Assembly (NCBI GenBank): GCA_002197995.1
Contig: NGZR01000004.1
Coordinates: forward strand, 3,162,001 to 3,226,000
Reading direction: 5' to 3'
Origin: Gaeumannomyces sp. JS-464
Lineage: Eukaryota; Ascomycota; Sordariomycetes; Magnaporthales; Magnaporthaceae
DNA: 64,000 nt
Part shown: piece by piece, positions 37,301-49,336 of the stretch
Layout: each line of letters begins with the position of its first letter
Position numbering within the stretch: the first letter of the stretch is position 1
Program-made: the position numbers and the translations under genes
Notes under the pieces: model-generated
Told to the model about the DNA's origin: nothing
The model's database searches: none
The model's input: the letters and a program-made list of their open reading frames with translations, nothing else

Positions 37301-40300
37301 AATAGCTAAAGGAAAATTTACAAAAGGGATATATTAAACTTTCCGATTTTTTAGTAAAACACGAAATTTTATAAAAAAAAAAAGAAAAACGAAACGGAAC
37401 GAATATGTATCGATTACCGCCCGTTAAACGAAGCTATAATAAAAGATTAATATTTTTTGCCTTTTATTAACGAATTGCGCGATAAGCTCGGCAAAGCCTA
37501 ATATTTTACGGCTTTAAACTTACGGAAAGCTTATAATTTAATACGAATTAAAAAAGGCTAAAAATAGCTTACAGCTTTTAAAATAAAGCTTAAATATTAC
37601 GAATTTTTAGTAATAACCTTCGGGCTTACCAATGCATTAGCTACGTTTTAAAAAATAATTAACCATATATTACGCGAATACCTCGACGTTTTAATCCTCG
37701 CATACTTAAATAATATCCTAATTTTTTCGGAAACGATGGAAAAGCATAAATAGCATATGCATAAAATGCTTTAAACATTGCTTAACGCAAAACTTTTTAT
37801 TAAATTAAAAAAGTGCGAATGGTATTTGTAAAAAGTCGCTTTTTAAAGTTCGTAATTATATTTAAATAAATTTGCATAAATCCTAAAAAAGTCGAGGAAG
37901 TTAAAAAATGGCATATATTTAAAAACGTTACGAAAATACGAAGGTTTTTAAGATTTTTAAACTTTTATAAACGGTTTATCCGTAATTATAATAAAATCGC
38001 TATATTATTTACGAATTTTACTAAAAAAATTACCAGTTTTATTGGGAAAAGCAAAAATAAAATGCTTTCGAGTAATTACGAAACGCCGTATAAAAAAACC
38101 AGTATTAGCATTTTTAAACTTAAAAAAACCTTTCGAAATTAAAACCGACGCGTCGAATTACGCGATTAGCGGCCAATTCGGATAACGGGACGACCAAAAA
38201 CGGTTGCACTTTTACGCGTTTTTTTCGCAAAAATTAAGTAGACTTAAATTAAATTACCAAATTTACGATAAAAAACTTTTAATAATTATTTAAGCATTTG
38301 AAAAATGGCGGCTATATTTTTATAAAGCGAAATATTAGGTTATAATATATACGGATTACAAAAACCTAACATATTTTATTATAAGTAAAAACCTAAATAA
38401 ACGATAAATATATTAAAGCGAGTTTTTGCAAAATTACGATATTCGGATTAAATATTAAAAAAAAGTCGGAAAACGGCTAAACGGACGTTTTAAGTTAACG
38501 ACCGGATTATTAGGTTGCAATATTTAAAAAAACAAAGGTAATTTTAACAAAAAAACCAAACGGATTTTTAATCCCGGCATAAAAGATATTCGTTAAAATA
38601 ATCCGATAAAGAAAAGTTTAAATTTTAAAAAAAAATTAACAGGTTTATAACCAATTAGCATATAGCTATTAAAACATAACCAAAACGTAAAAACGGTTAT
38701 AATAATATTACGGGTTTGTAAAAACTTAAGCCGAAATATAAAACGCAATAAAAAATTGCGAAAATTGCGTTAAAAATAAAGCCAGCAAGCATAAACTTTA
38801 TAAGCTTTTATAATTACTATTAACGCCGAGCGAAATATAGCAAAAAGTTACTATAAATTTCGTTATTAAACTTCCTTAATCCAAAAAAACTAATAACGGG
38901 AGTTAAATACGATAATATATTGGTAATAGTAAATAGGCTTACTAAATACGCCTTATTCCTACTATATAAAAAAAACAGCGACGTTATAAAATTAGCGTAT
39001 ATTTTTATTAAACCCGTAATAGCGGAATACGGCACGCCGAACCGTTTAATTACGAATAAAAACAAGCTATTTATAAATAAATTTTGGAAAAAACTTACGA
39101 ATAAGCTAAAAGCGAAACATTCCTTATTTATAATTTACTACTTTTAAACAAATGGATAAATAAAACGGATAAATTAAACCATAAAATAATATTTACGTTA
39201 TTACGTTAATTATAAACAAACGATTAGGTATAACTATTTCTTATAGCTTAATTCGCTTATAATAGCTTAATTTATAAAAGCATAAAAATTACACCGTTTT
39301 ATACGAACTACGGGTTTACGCTTACGGCGTATAAAAAACCTAAAGCAAAAAAACATACCTTAATAGCGGAAATACAAATAACAAAGCTTACTAAATTGCA
39401 TAAACACTTTTAAGCAAAGCTAAAAAAGCTATAGCATCGTATAATTACTTAAATAAATATAAAAAAAATCGAAAAACCGATTTTTAAAAAAAGGGATAAC
39501 GTTTATCTTTTTCGACGAAATATTAAAACAAAACGATTAAACGATAAGCTAAACTATAAAAACCTAAAACCGTTTAAAATACTAAAAAAGGTTTCGGACG
39601 TAAATTACAAATTCCGATTACTACCGATTATAAAATCCCACCCGGTTTTTTATATTTTTTTATTCGAATTAGCGCTACCAAGCCTTAAAAGCGATAAATT
39701 AATAGAAATTAATTTAAAATAAAAGTACGAAATCGAAAAAATCTTAAATTATAAGCTAAAAAATAAGCTTAAAAAGTATTTAATTAAATGGAAAGGATAC
39801 GGCTATAAAAAAAAACATGTAAAAAAAAAAAAACTAACTTTATAAATTGCTAAAAAGCTTTAACGAAATACCGGTAAAAGCATTTACAAAAAAATTAGCA
39901 AAAGCAAAATTAGCTAAAAACCCGATCGCTAACGCGTTAATAATTGGATTTTTAATAACGGTTGCATTAAAAGTTAAACCTAAAACCTCCGGCTAATTAA
40001 GTAAAATGCGTTACCGTTACGCCACGCGATTTATAAAAGTTATTAAAAAAGTTATAATTTACTAGGTTAAAAAAAAGGAAAGCAAGTTTAAATTAAAATT
40101 AACCTCGAACGCTTGCCAGTTAAGGAAAACTGCAAAAGCTATAAACGGCTTAAACCGCGAAGCAGCCCGGCAAACCGCCTAATCGGCCTTTTCCCGCTTA
40201 ACACGTTTTAACTTTTTTACAACGTTAATGCCGCGTTAAAACGCGCGCATTTTTTTTTTAAACCACGTTTTTTTTTGCGTTTTTAAATGCTTAATACGAG

Positions 40301-40740
40301 CGCTAACAGCGAAAAGCTTCCGTTTTACGGCATAGCGCTTTTCCTTTTTTGTTTTTAGCTTGGCTTTTAATATTGCGTACTATTCCCTAATTTTTCGGAA
40401 TTGCGCAAAAAAGGGGCTTAAAATATCGCAACCCGAACGGTTTTAATTAAAGCACTTTACGTACCGCGATAAATTTTAAAAAAAAAGCTTTACACTTTTT
40501 ACGTTTTAAGATTTCGTAATAAAAAAAGTAAAAAAGCATTTCGATAAAAAAGGAAAAAATTTAAATAAGTTTTTACGTTAAAAGGTTTTTTTCGTAAAAA
40601 AACGTTTTCGCACCCGATTAAACATTTTGTTAAAATAAAAAGGGAATAGGAAATGGTAAAAAAGGAAAATACTTACTATTAACAAAAGCGGGGCGATAAA
40701 ACGTAGCCAAAAAAAATTCGGCTTAAAAAGGGAAACCTAA

Positions 40741-41216
40741 TATTACGACCAGCATGCAAGCTTTAAAACAGCAGGATAAAAAAGGGCATAAATGGTACTT
40801 TTGCCCCGCACCAAAATACGTAAAATTACGTAACTTAAAAAGGATTTATAAATTTATAATAGGCAAAAATAAAACAACAAATCCGAAAAAGATTTGTAAA
40901 TTTATAATAAGCCAAAAATAAAGCAACAAATTTAAAAGGGATTTGTAAATTTGTGGTAAGCTAAAAACAAAGCTACAAATTTAAAAACTACTAAAGAAAA
41001 AACGGTATATATATAAAGAATGGACTTCCTATTGTTTTAGGTAATTTTAACTAAAACTTCGGCATTAATTAACTTAAATTAGCTTTTAGGTATCTCTTAA
41101 GGCAGCAATTAGATCGTTTTTTTAAGTTACGTGTTCCTTTATTAACCAGCACTAGCGATATTGTCCTTTCCACCCCCGAAATGCCCTATTTTAAAAGCAA
41201 ACCCCTAATTGTAACA
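40741..41216 (+). repeat. E1 3' LTR
   Basis: It starts TATTACGACCAGCATGCAAG, where TG has become TA, and ends ATTGTAACA. Differences from the 5' LTR are nearly all transitions. Confidence 0.9.
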
Positions 41217-44073
41217 TTATAATTAAATTAGGGGTCGTTTTAACTTCGTGTTTTTATATAATACGCGCTCGCCCGCTTTCCGGCTTTTCCTTATTTTTAA
41301 GTAGTTAAATACCTGTAACACGCTTTTTTTTTATTTACGTAACGCCGCCGTTTGCTTTTTTTTATTTCGCAATTTAGGACCGTTTTAAATGCGCGCGTTT
41401 TTTTATTACGCTTCGAAGTTTGCTATTACCGTTATATTTTTTAAATTTTTTTAATAAATTCCAATTCGTTTTATTTTATTTTACTTATTTTATTAGTATT
41501 TACTTTTTTCCCGCTTTTTAGCGTTTTTTACTGTTAAAATCTTTTCCACGAATTACTTTTTTTAAAGTTCGCTATTTTTTAATAATAAAATTAGGACGAG
41601 GTTTAATCGTATATCCGTATTTATTTATAACGAAAGCGGGTTATCCGTTGCTCGTTCGATTAGTTTAACGTAAAAAATTAAGGTACATACTTTTAAATAT
41701 ATCCAATATAGTAAAAAAAGTTAAAACCGCAACCATTTCGTATTTATTTACTATTTAATTTAACTTTTTATTAAAGCGGTTTGTTTTAATATTACAGAAA
41801 AACAGCTAAATTTTATCCCTTATTTTGTATTTTTCGGCCGGGCGGCGAAACTTATTCGTTTAAATCTTTTATTATTATTACGCAAATACCGTAGTTATTA
41901 TAACGAGTTTTAATCCTTCGCGTAAGTAAGTTAAAAAATCGAAAACGCGCTTTTTTTTACTAGTTTTAAACGCGTTATTTGGTAAAAAGTATATTGGGAT
42001 CGGGTTAATATCGAATTTAAAAAGTAAACGGTTAAAGCTATATTTTGTAATAGTCGAATTTTTATTATTAAACGCGAATTAGCAAACGTCGAAATGTTAT
42101 AATTAATTAGTTTACGCGAAAGTAGTAAAACAGCGTAAATAGTGTTAAACTTTTTAGTTTGCTCGTTTTATGCCCCCGTTTATTTCGGTGTGGAAGGATG
42201 TAAAAAGCAATTATTCGATTCCCATTTGGAAGTATAGTTTTATCTAAAATTTTCCGATTTAATTCGAACTTTTATCGAATATAATACTATTTAAAAAGCT
42301 ACGAAATCGTTATTAGGTAAAACGGAATTTTATTATATATTCCTTTGCTTTTATACTATGCATAGCTTTTAATTAAATACATTTTAACAATTTATTAATA
42401 ATTACTATTAAATATTCCAGTCCTTTTTTAATAGCGGGAAATTTTATTACAAAATTTATCGAAATGTTTTTTTAAAACTGATTTAAAGCCGGAAAAAAGC
42501 GTAATAACTTTTGTATATATTATCGTAACGGGCGGGATTTGCGGCATATGTTGCAATTACGAACGAATCGTGCTATATCCCGTAATATCCCATTTTAATA
42601 GTAATCCCGGTATAAATCGGTAAATGTGTTATTTAACCCGCGTGGTTTACGATTGGAAAAACGTGTACTTTTTGGATTAAAATAGTAATTAATGGTTTTT
42701 AAATTAAAAATTATAACCGCTTTTATATTAAAATGCTTTTTATGCATTAATTTCGCAATTTGCTATTTGCGTTTTATATTAGTTTTTTTAAAAAAAAAAC
42801 TACGCGCATTTTACTAAATTATTACAAGTTTATATTCGTATGTTTTATTACGGCGTAACGTTTCGTTTTATAAATCCGCTAAAGCTTATTCGCGGAAAAT
42901 AATAACTTTTGTTAAAAAAGTATAATGTAAGTATAACTTTGTATTAATAATTAAACCGGGTTAAATATTAGGGTTTTTTTTCGTATCGGCGTAACCTTAT
43001 TATAAATTTAGCTCGGGGATAAGGTAGTTGTAAATACGAAGTTAATACGGAACTTTGTTAGCGTTATGTTTTAACCGGGTTATATTAATTATAATAGCGT
43101 CATTTTACGTATCCTTCCCTTTTCGTTTTATTGTTTCCGTAATAACGCGTTTAGTAATACTATATATTTTCCTAGTTAGTATTACAAATTATAATTAAAT
43201 TTTGCTAATATTTCCATTTAACGTATTTATTTTTCGGACATTTTTTAATGTTTAAAAAAATATTTTAAACTTTTATGGTTTATAAAAATTAAAAACGGTT
43301 TAAATATGTTTCGTAATTTTACATCCCAGGTTTTAAACATTTTATTACCGTTAAAAGTTTTTTATTGTAAATAATATAATTGCGTTATACGTCGTTTAAT
43401 TTAGCGGAATGGTAAGTAATTAGTTGCTATAAACCGTTTTTCCCTTTTTAAAATAAATAACTTTTTAAACCCGTTTTAAAAAAAATTAATTCCAATTTTG
43501 TATTTTATTTTAAATTTTATTATGCTAGTACGGGTGTTTAAATAAACGCTAGTTTTAACCGTTCGAATATTATATTAATTTTAAAATTTTATTAGTATAA
43601 AATCCTTTTTTTTTAATTAAAACTAATAATATCGTAGCTAATTTTAAATATTTGTTAATAAAATTTCGGTAAAAATTAGCGAAGATAAAAAAGCCGCGAA
43701 ATTTTTTAAGTTTTTTTTTTAACGCTTTTTAATCGCGAATCGCGCGGATTTTTTTTAAATCGGTTTAAATTCCTTTTTTATTTTAACTATAAATTTTAAA
43801 TATTTAACTTTTTATATTGCGAAATCGCCTTTTTCTAGGTTTAAATTTAACCTGGCGTTTTTTAACCGACGGAAACCTTTTTTTCACTTTTTCCATATAA
43901 TTTTTGCAAAATCCCATGGAAAAAAATAAGCACGTTATCCAAATTTGCTAACACGAAATCGTTAAAAATATTGTTTAAAACACCGTTAATATAACGTTAA
44001 AACTTTATTAAAGCCTTTATAAAGCCGAACGGGCGTATTAGCTATTTAAATAATCCGAATTATATTCGAAACG

Positions 44074-44191
44074 TGTTACGGTGCAATCGTTCCTTAATAA
44101 GGACTTCGCACGGTTGTAGCCCCAGCCATCACAACGTTCCTCTTTTACCTTCGTGGTGCACGTGGATTAACCTTAGTCTTGTCCCGTGACA
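44074..44191 (-). mobile_element. 118-base solo-LTR-like insertion inside the E2 reverse transcriptase
   Basis: The ends are TGTTACGG and CCGTGACA, a 7-of-8 inverted repeat. An exact 5-base duplication AAACG flanks it (44069-44073 and 44192-44196). Read on the minus strand it begins TGTCACGGGAC and ends CCGTAACA, like the LTR starts and ends of the other families here. Its base composition is clearly richer in G and C than the E2 DNA on either side. It lies exactly between two halves of the E2 RT. It has no coding capacity. Confidence 0.85.
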
Positions 44192-46457
44192 AAACGCTAT
44201 TAAGTGTTTTTCGCTTTTTGCTACCCGAATTTTGTAAAAAGCGGTTTTAACGTTCATTTTTGTAAACCATTTCGCTTTTAACAAAAAGCGGAGTGTTTTT
44301 TTTATCAATAGTAAAAAATAGCGATTTTAAAGCGTAATTGCGTTAAATATACGGTAATCCACGTATAAACATTAGCCTTTTAACTATTTACGTACTATTA
44401 AAACGGGCGCGGCTACCAGGGATAAATTAACGCGGATTTAACCTTTATTTATTAAATTGGTAATTTGTTTGCGCAATTTTAAAAGTTATTTCCTCGGCAT
44501 ATTATATAAACGCTTTTAAAAAAAAGTCCGAAATAAAGCCGTCGTCGTGTTTTTTTAATTTAATATAATGGTTTAAATTCCCCCGGTATAAAAGCAATTT
44601 TAATACTTTCGTTTTATTAAAAAGGTCGGCGAACTTCGCTAATTTTTAAAGCAATTTGGGTTTTAACTGGTTAAACGGTAATATTTTAACGGTAAATTAT
44701 AACATTCGTATTATTTTCTTTAAAAAAGTAAATATAAACTTGTAATTTTATTAAAAATTTCGTTATTATTTTCGGCAAATTACGGCGAAAATACTGCCGA
44801 TAATTACCAGGAGTTTTTCCGGGGTTAATCGGGTTTTTGCTTTTTTAACTACGAATTAGCTTATTACTTTTATCCGTAAATAGCTTAAAACCGCGTTAAA
44901 AGTAACTTATTCGCGCTTTATCCACGGAAATCCTAGGATAACGCTTTGTAATATGCCTAAAATAATATAAAATAAAAAGGCTTTACTTAGCTATCCATAT
45001 CCATTTTACATTTAATAGGGTATTTAATAGCTAACGGGGTTTTATTTAAACCCGTTTTTAATTATCGTAATTTGTAAAGTCGTATTTTTTCGATTTGGAG
45101 TTTTATCGCAAATTTTTCGCTTATTACCGCGTAATACTCGCACTTTAAATCCATTTATGCATTAATAAAATAAGGAAAGTTAAGCAATATCGGGATTAAA
45201 AACGGGGGCCGTTTATGCTTCGTTCGATTTCTTTTAACTCGTTTTTCCACTTTTTCCTAAATAGCTTATTAATTGCAATTTATATCCGCTGCCGCAATTT
45301 CCCCTTTTAATTAAATCTTTTATTAAGGGCTACTTTTTTCCCCTTTTAATACCGGTGTTTTAGGTCGGGGCTAACCTAACCTCCCTCGGCCGTGCCGCGT
45401 TTCGGTACCGATAAACTCGTCGCTCGTATTTTTTTGCTTTTATAGTTTAAACACACCCCGAACTCCCGTCGCCGTTAAAATTCTTTTTAAAATACCTAAA
45501 AAGCGCGTGGTTTACGTAATGGTTATTGGTTAATGTAAACCGCGTTAACGCTTATTATTAAAATATTTTTTATATTTTTTCCAATATAAGCAAAAACGGG
45601 AGGTTATAATGCTTTTTTACCGAATTTATTATTTAAATCAATCGTTTTTAATGCTTATGCGATGCGTTTATATACCGCTACCACTTTTTAGTAAAAGGTA
45701 ATATCGTGTAAGCCCGTTACCGCCGCTAAACGAATACGGTTGGAAATGCGAAAGCGGAAATAATTAATTTTAATTTCGTCCGCTTATCCTAATCCGTTAA
45801 CGAATGCTAATAGCATTTCGACTTTAATATGGAAATAGATAAACGTTTAGCCCGGCTTTATCCGGTAAGCTTTTAATTTCGCTAAAGCTTAAGCTTTTTT
45901 TATAAAAGTTGTTAAAAATAGTGTTAAAATGGAAAATAAAATCGGTTAAGTTATACGTGCTATTTAATTCTCCGATTTTGTAATAAAATCGTACTATATT
46001 TTAAATGCTTAAAGTTAAATACGCTTAAATATATTCGAACTTATCGCGGTTGTTTTTAATAAATTTCGCGTTTCGGTTAAATTATTTAACCGCGTTTTTC
46101 CAAACGTCGAAACCGCTTTTATCGCTAGCGTATAAAGTCGGGTTTTTAAAAAGCAACCGTTTTAATACGAGGAATGTTACGTATGCGGTTAAAAATTGGT
46201 CCTTTTATTTCGTTATTACTTGCGTAATGTTATTACGGTAATTAACGAAAAGTTTATTAGCGTCGTTTTAAAACTTTTGTTAGTTAAATTCGGCCGCGGC
46301 TAATCGTATTTAAAAGTTCGCAATAACAGCGAATAGCGAGGTTTGTAAAAAAAGGGTCGAGGTATTAAAGGTAAAAGTTAAACCCCCGTCGTTATTCGTA
46401 ATGTTTAATATTGTTATTGTTATAATTCCTTTTGTGTAGGAAAAAATCTTTTAAAAA

Positions 46458-46634
46458 TGTAATAAACCTGGCTATTAAATGGTCGCTAATAAAGATTAAA
46501 GTAATGTTATTTTAAAAAAAAAGGAAAAAAAAAAAAGCTATGGGATAGGTTATATAGTTTTTATATATACACGAGTTGGCTTAAAAGTAACCCTTAAACT
46601 GTTACTTCCGTGCTTAAAGCACGGAACTATAACA
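46458..46634 (-). repeat. E2 right LTR (5' LTR in element orientation)
   Basis: It begins TGTAATAAACC and ends AACTATAACA on the plus strand. It pairs with 31898-32077. Confidence 0.85.
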
Positions 46635-46903
46635 CGCATTACTAATTGCGTTAAAACTATTTACATATTCGGAAATATAACAAAACTTTATCTTTTTATT
46701 ATTAACTGTTAAAAAAACCGGACGTTATTTTAAACGCATTATAATTACGCTATTATAACCTAATAATTAATTAAACGGTAAGGATTTTAATTATAAACAG
46801 CGTTATAATATTAAAAACTAACCAAATATTAAAACCGAATATAAAAATCCGCGTTTTAAACGCTTTTAATGTTTTAACTTTTTGCAAATAAAAAAAATAC
46901 ATA
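46635..46903 (+). mobile_element. Copy H, middle fragment (E4-related)
   Basis: It aligns by eye with E4 at about 54275-54545 (GCGTTAAAACTATTTACA, CGTTATTTTAAAC and CTTTTTGCAAATA against CTTTTGCAAATA). It is cut on the left by E2 and on the right by the Fot-like transposon. Confidence 0.75.
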
Positions 46904-49218
46904 ACGTGGTTTACAAGTAAGTGCCACATATACGCGAATGGCGCACCCACACCCGACCTCCGGTTAATCGACGCGCATGCTAACCTGTTACGACCAGCAT
47001 GCAAGCCCCCAGGACAGCAGGATAAAAGGGGGCCCCGAAGTGGTGCCTCCGCCCCGCCTTAATCACGTGGAGTCACGTGAACAAAGAAGGGATTTATAGA
47101 TTTGTAACAAAGCAACAAATCCGAAAGGGATTTATGGATTTGTAATAAAACAACAAATCCGAAAAGGATCTGTAAATTTATGGCAAAGCTACAAATCCAA
47201 CCCAACATAAAGCAAAAGGCAGCGTGTATATAAAGGCTGGATTTCCTACTGTTTTAAATAGCTTTAACTAAGGCTTCGGCATTAATTACCCTAAGTTAGC
47301 TCCCAGGCATCCCCTGGGGCAAACAATTAGATTATCCTTTTAAGTTACGTGTTCCCCTGTCTACCAGCACCAGCGATACTGTCCTTTCCACCCCCGAGGT
47401 GCCCTACCTTAGGAGCAGACCCCTGATTGTAACATAACCCAACAACGCTAAGAATCCATTTAAACTACTCGGAACTGTATACACTAAACATTTTTACTTT
47501 TTTTTAACAAATCCGCGCATTATGTCCGGTTTTGCCGCAAATGCCACATCGCCGACGAGTTATCGTCGCCCCTTTTTTTAACCCTTAAAATCGCACATTT
47601 TTTACTGTAACTATTTATTTAGCTCTTTTTGGTTTAAAACATTTCGTCCTTTTTCGATAATAAGTAACCTTTTAAATCGAACACGTGTTTTTTTAGCCTT
47701 TCGGCGTTTATTTAATGTTTCGTTCGCCTTTTTAAACGTAAATACCGCGGCTCGGAAAAAAGCTATTTTATGCATTATTACTTTCGCCCTTTTTGCAATT
47801 TGGTTTATAACCGTATAAATAGGAGTTGAAAAGCTGTTTTGGTAATTGCAAATTCGAGTTTTAATATATTCGGATTGCGAAATTGCTTCTTTAACCGTTT
47901 AAGGCGTTTTGAAAGTCCAAAATTCAAGGTTATTTAAAAGCTTTTTTAAAAGAGTTAAAATTCGTAGCTTTACATCCAGCTTTTTTAAATTTAATTTCGA
48001 ATTAAAAAAAGCAAAATTAGCTTTTCGAAAGCCGTTTTAAATATTTTTTTCGATTATAAAATTAAAAAATGCCGTTTTAAACGCCGAAAGGAATTCGATT
48101 TTAATTACGTGGTTAACGTATAATTTTATTAAATTTTCGATTTATTAAGCGTACGCTCGCTTTATTAAGCCGAAATACCCGACGTTAAGTGGTTGAAAAA
48201 AGTAAAACGAATACGAAAGCATGCAAAACGTAATAATGTTATATTTTTAACAGTAAAGCTCGAAATTCGTTAAATAATAGCTTTCGTAACCGTTTAGTAT
48301 TAATAAACGATAGGATTTTATAAAACGAGTTGTAATATATTTATTAAAATATTAGATTTATTTTAAACTAAACTCGTTCGTAATTTACTTATTAACGCTT
48401 ATTATAATAACCTAATTGCGTAAAAAATCGGGTTTTAAATACCAATTGGCTAAATAATATTGCTTTTTAACGATAATAAAAAAAGGAACCGTTTAACCGT
48501 AACAATTAACATTTTAAATAATTATACCCCATTTTTAACTGCTAAGCTAAACCAGTTTTGTTTTATTATAACCTTTTAACGTTATAATAATTATAACGGT
48601 GGCGATTATGCTTATAAAAAAGCCGGTTTCGTCGAAATTATAAATGTTATTATTTTAAATGCTATATTTGGTTATAATATTCCGTAAAAAATCGAACTAC
48701 GTAAAAACGAGCTTAGGATTTTCGCATTTAGCTTTTTAATAATCGTACTTTTAAATTTAACGCGTGCCGAGCTTTACACGGCGTTTAACAAAGTTCGCGA
48801 CCTAATTTTTGCCGACCGTGCCCGCGTTACGTTCGATAAGCAATCGGTTAGCTATATTTTTAACACTAAAAAACCGGGGAAAAAATGCGCGAAAATCCAA
48901 CTCGAATACATATTTAATAAGCGCTTTTTTTTTTCAAATTCCGTTAATTTCCGTAATTTAGGCATATCATCGCGTCGAGCAAATTGGCCGGCGGGTTAGC
49001 GACGTAGCGTGGTTTTAAAAACGTTATAAATTTTAGCTGCCGAACGCATATTTAACGTTGGATTAAATTTAATTGCCCGTTTAGTAAAAACAATTTTAGC
49101 TTCGCTAAATATCGACGCCATTTGTGGTTGTTAAAAAATTTAGGTTGGAAGTGGGAAACGCGAATCGCGATAAAAAAGCGCCATTTGTTTATATGCGCCA
49201 TTTATTTGTAAACCACGT
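46904..49218 (-). mobile_element. Fot/Pot2-like (pogo, Tc1/mariner) DNA transposon, RIP-degraded
   Basis: Inverted repeats of about 41 bases lie at 46904-46944 and 49178-49218 (both starting ACGTGGTTTACAA when read inward). They are flanked by the TA target duplication (46902-46903 and 49219-49220). Without the solo LTR and its duplication the element is about 1.86 kb, the usual size of Pot2-type elements. The transposase is on the minus strand. It shows an N-terminal DNA-binding part near 49000-49140 (SAAKIYNVFKTTLRR, then RKLTEFEKKKRLL), the catalytic motif IYNFDETGFFIS near 48611-48650 with its Asp still present, and a C-terminal knuckle CGICGKTGHNAR near 47515-47570. Stops break the frame elsewhere. 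Confidence 0.9.
46986..47434 (+). mobile_element. Solo LTR of the E1 family inside the Fot-like transposon
   Basis: It starts TGTTACGACCAGCATGCAAG and ends GATTGTAACA, with an exact 5-base duplication TAACC on both sides (46981-46985 and 47435-47439). No internal sequence is present, so it is a product of LTR-LTR recombination. It keeps far more C and G than the E1 LTRs and is the best guide to the unmutated family sequence. It contains three tandem units of about 38 bases near 47089-47200. Confidence 0.93.
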
Positions 49219-49336
49219 TATATAAATTATATTATAAACGAAATTCCTTGTTTTAATTAAAACAAACGTTTTATGTAACTTTTAATGGTTTAATAATTTT
49301 ACCGGCAATATATTAACAGTAATTTTTTAAAGTATT
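49219..49336 (+). mobile_element. Copy H, right fragment (E4-related)
   Basis: It resumes the E4-like sequence after the Fot-like element: TATTATAAACGAAATTCCTT with GTTTTAATTAAAACAAACG here resembles E4 at about 54560-54600. It is cut at 49337 by E5. Confidence 0.65.

Larger units (their letters stand above)
33897..41216 (+). mobile_element. Full-length chromodomain Ty3/Gypsy element E1, RIP-inactivated
   Basis: It is 7.32 kb with LTRs at 33897-34370 and 40741-41216 and an exact 5-base target duplication TTATA (33892-33896 and 41217-41221). Order on the plus strand: gag around 34650-35150 (FKFYE, ENVKNELAKQNR), a zinc knuckle near 35330-35385 in which one Cys has become Tyr (CFKYGQIGYIKVNC), protease near 36600, RT near 37250-37900 (TFGLTNALATF, YLNNILIFSE), RNase H near 38140 (TDASNYAISGQ), integrase near 38890-39300 (IVNRLTKYALFL, FINKFWKKLTNKLKAKHS), and a chromodomain near 39720-39830 (KYLIKWKGYGY). 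Stops interrupt every domain. Gag, RT and integrase resemble fungal chromoviruses of the MAGGY/Pyret kind. It sits inside E2. Confidence 0.93.
31898..46634 (-). mobile_element. Ty3/Gypsy element E2, nested host of E1
   Basis: Short LTRs of about 180 bases (31898-32077 and 46458-46634) flank it. The ends read TATAATAAACC (left) and TGTAATAAACC (right LTR start), both finishing in ACTATAACA. The target-site duplication is CGCGT on the left and CGCAT on the right, differing by a G-to-A change. Removing the E1 insert and the 118-base insert leaves about 7.3 kb, normal for Gypsy. Coding is on the minus strand. Reverse transcriptase is recognisable around 44000-44400 (YVDYRIFNAITL, then KAKWFTKMNVKTAFYKIR) and after the 118-base insert (LANLDNVLIFF at about 43945). 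The copy is full of stops and cannot be active. Confidence 0.85.
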
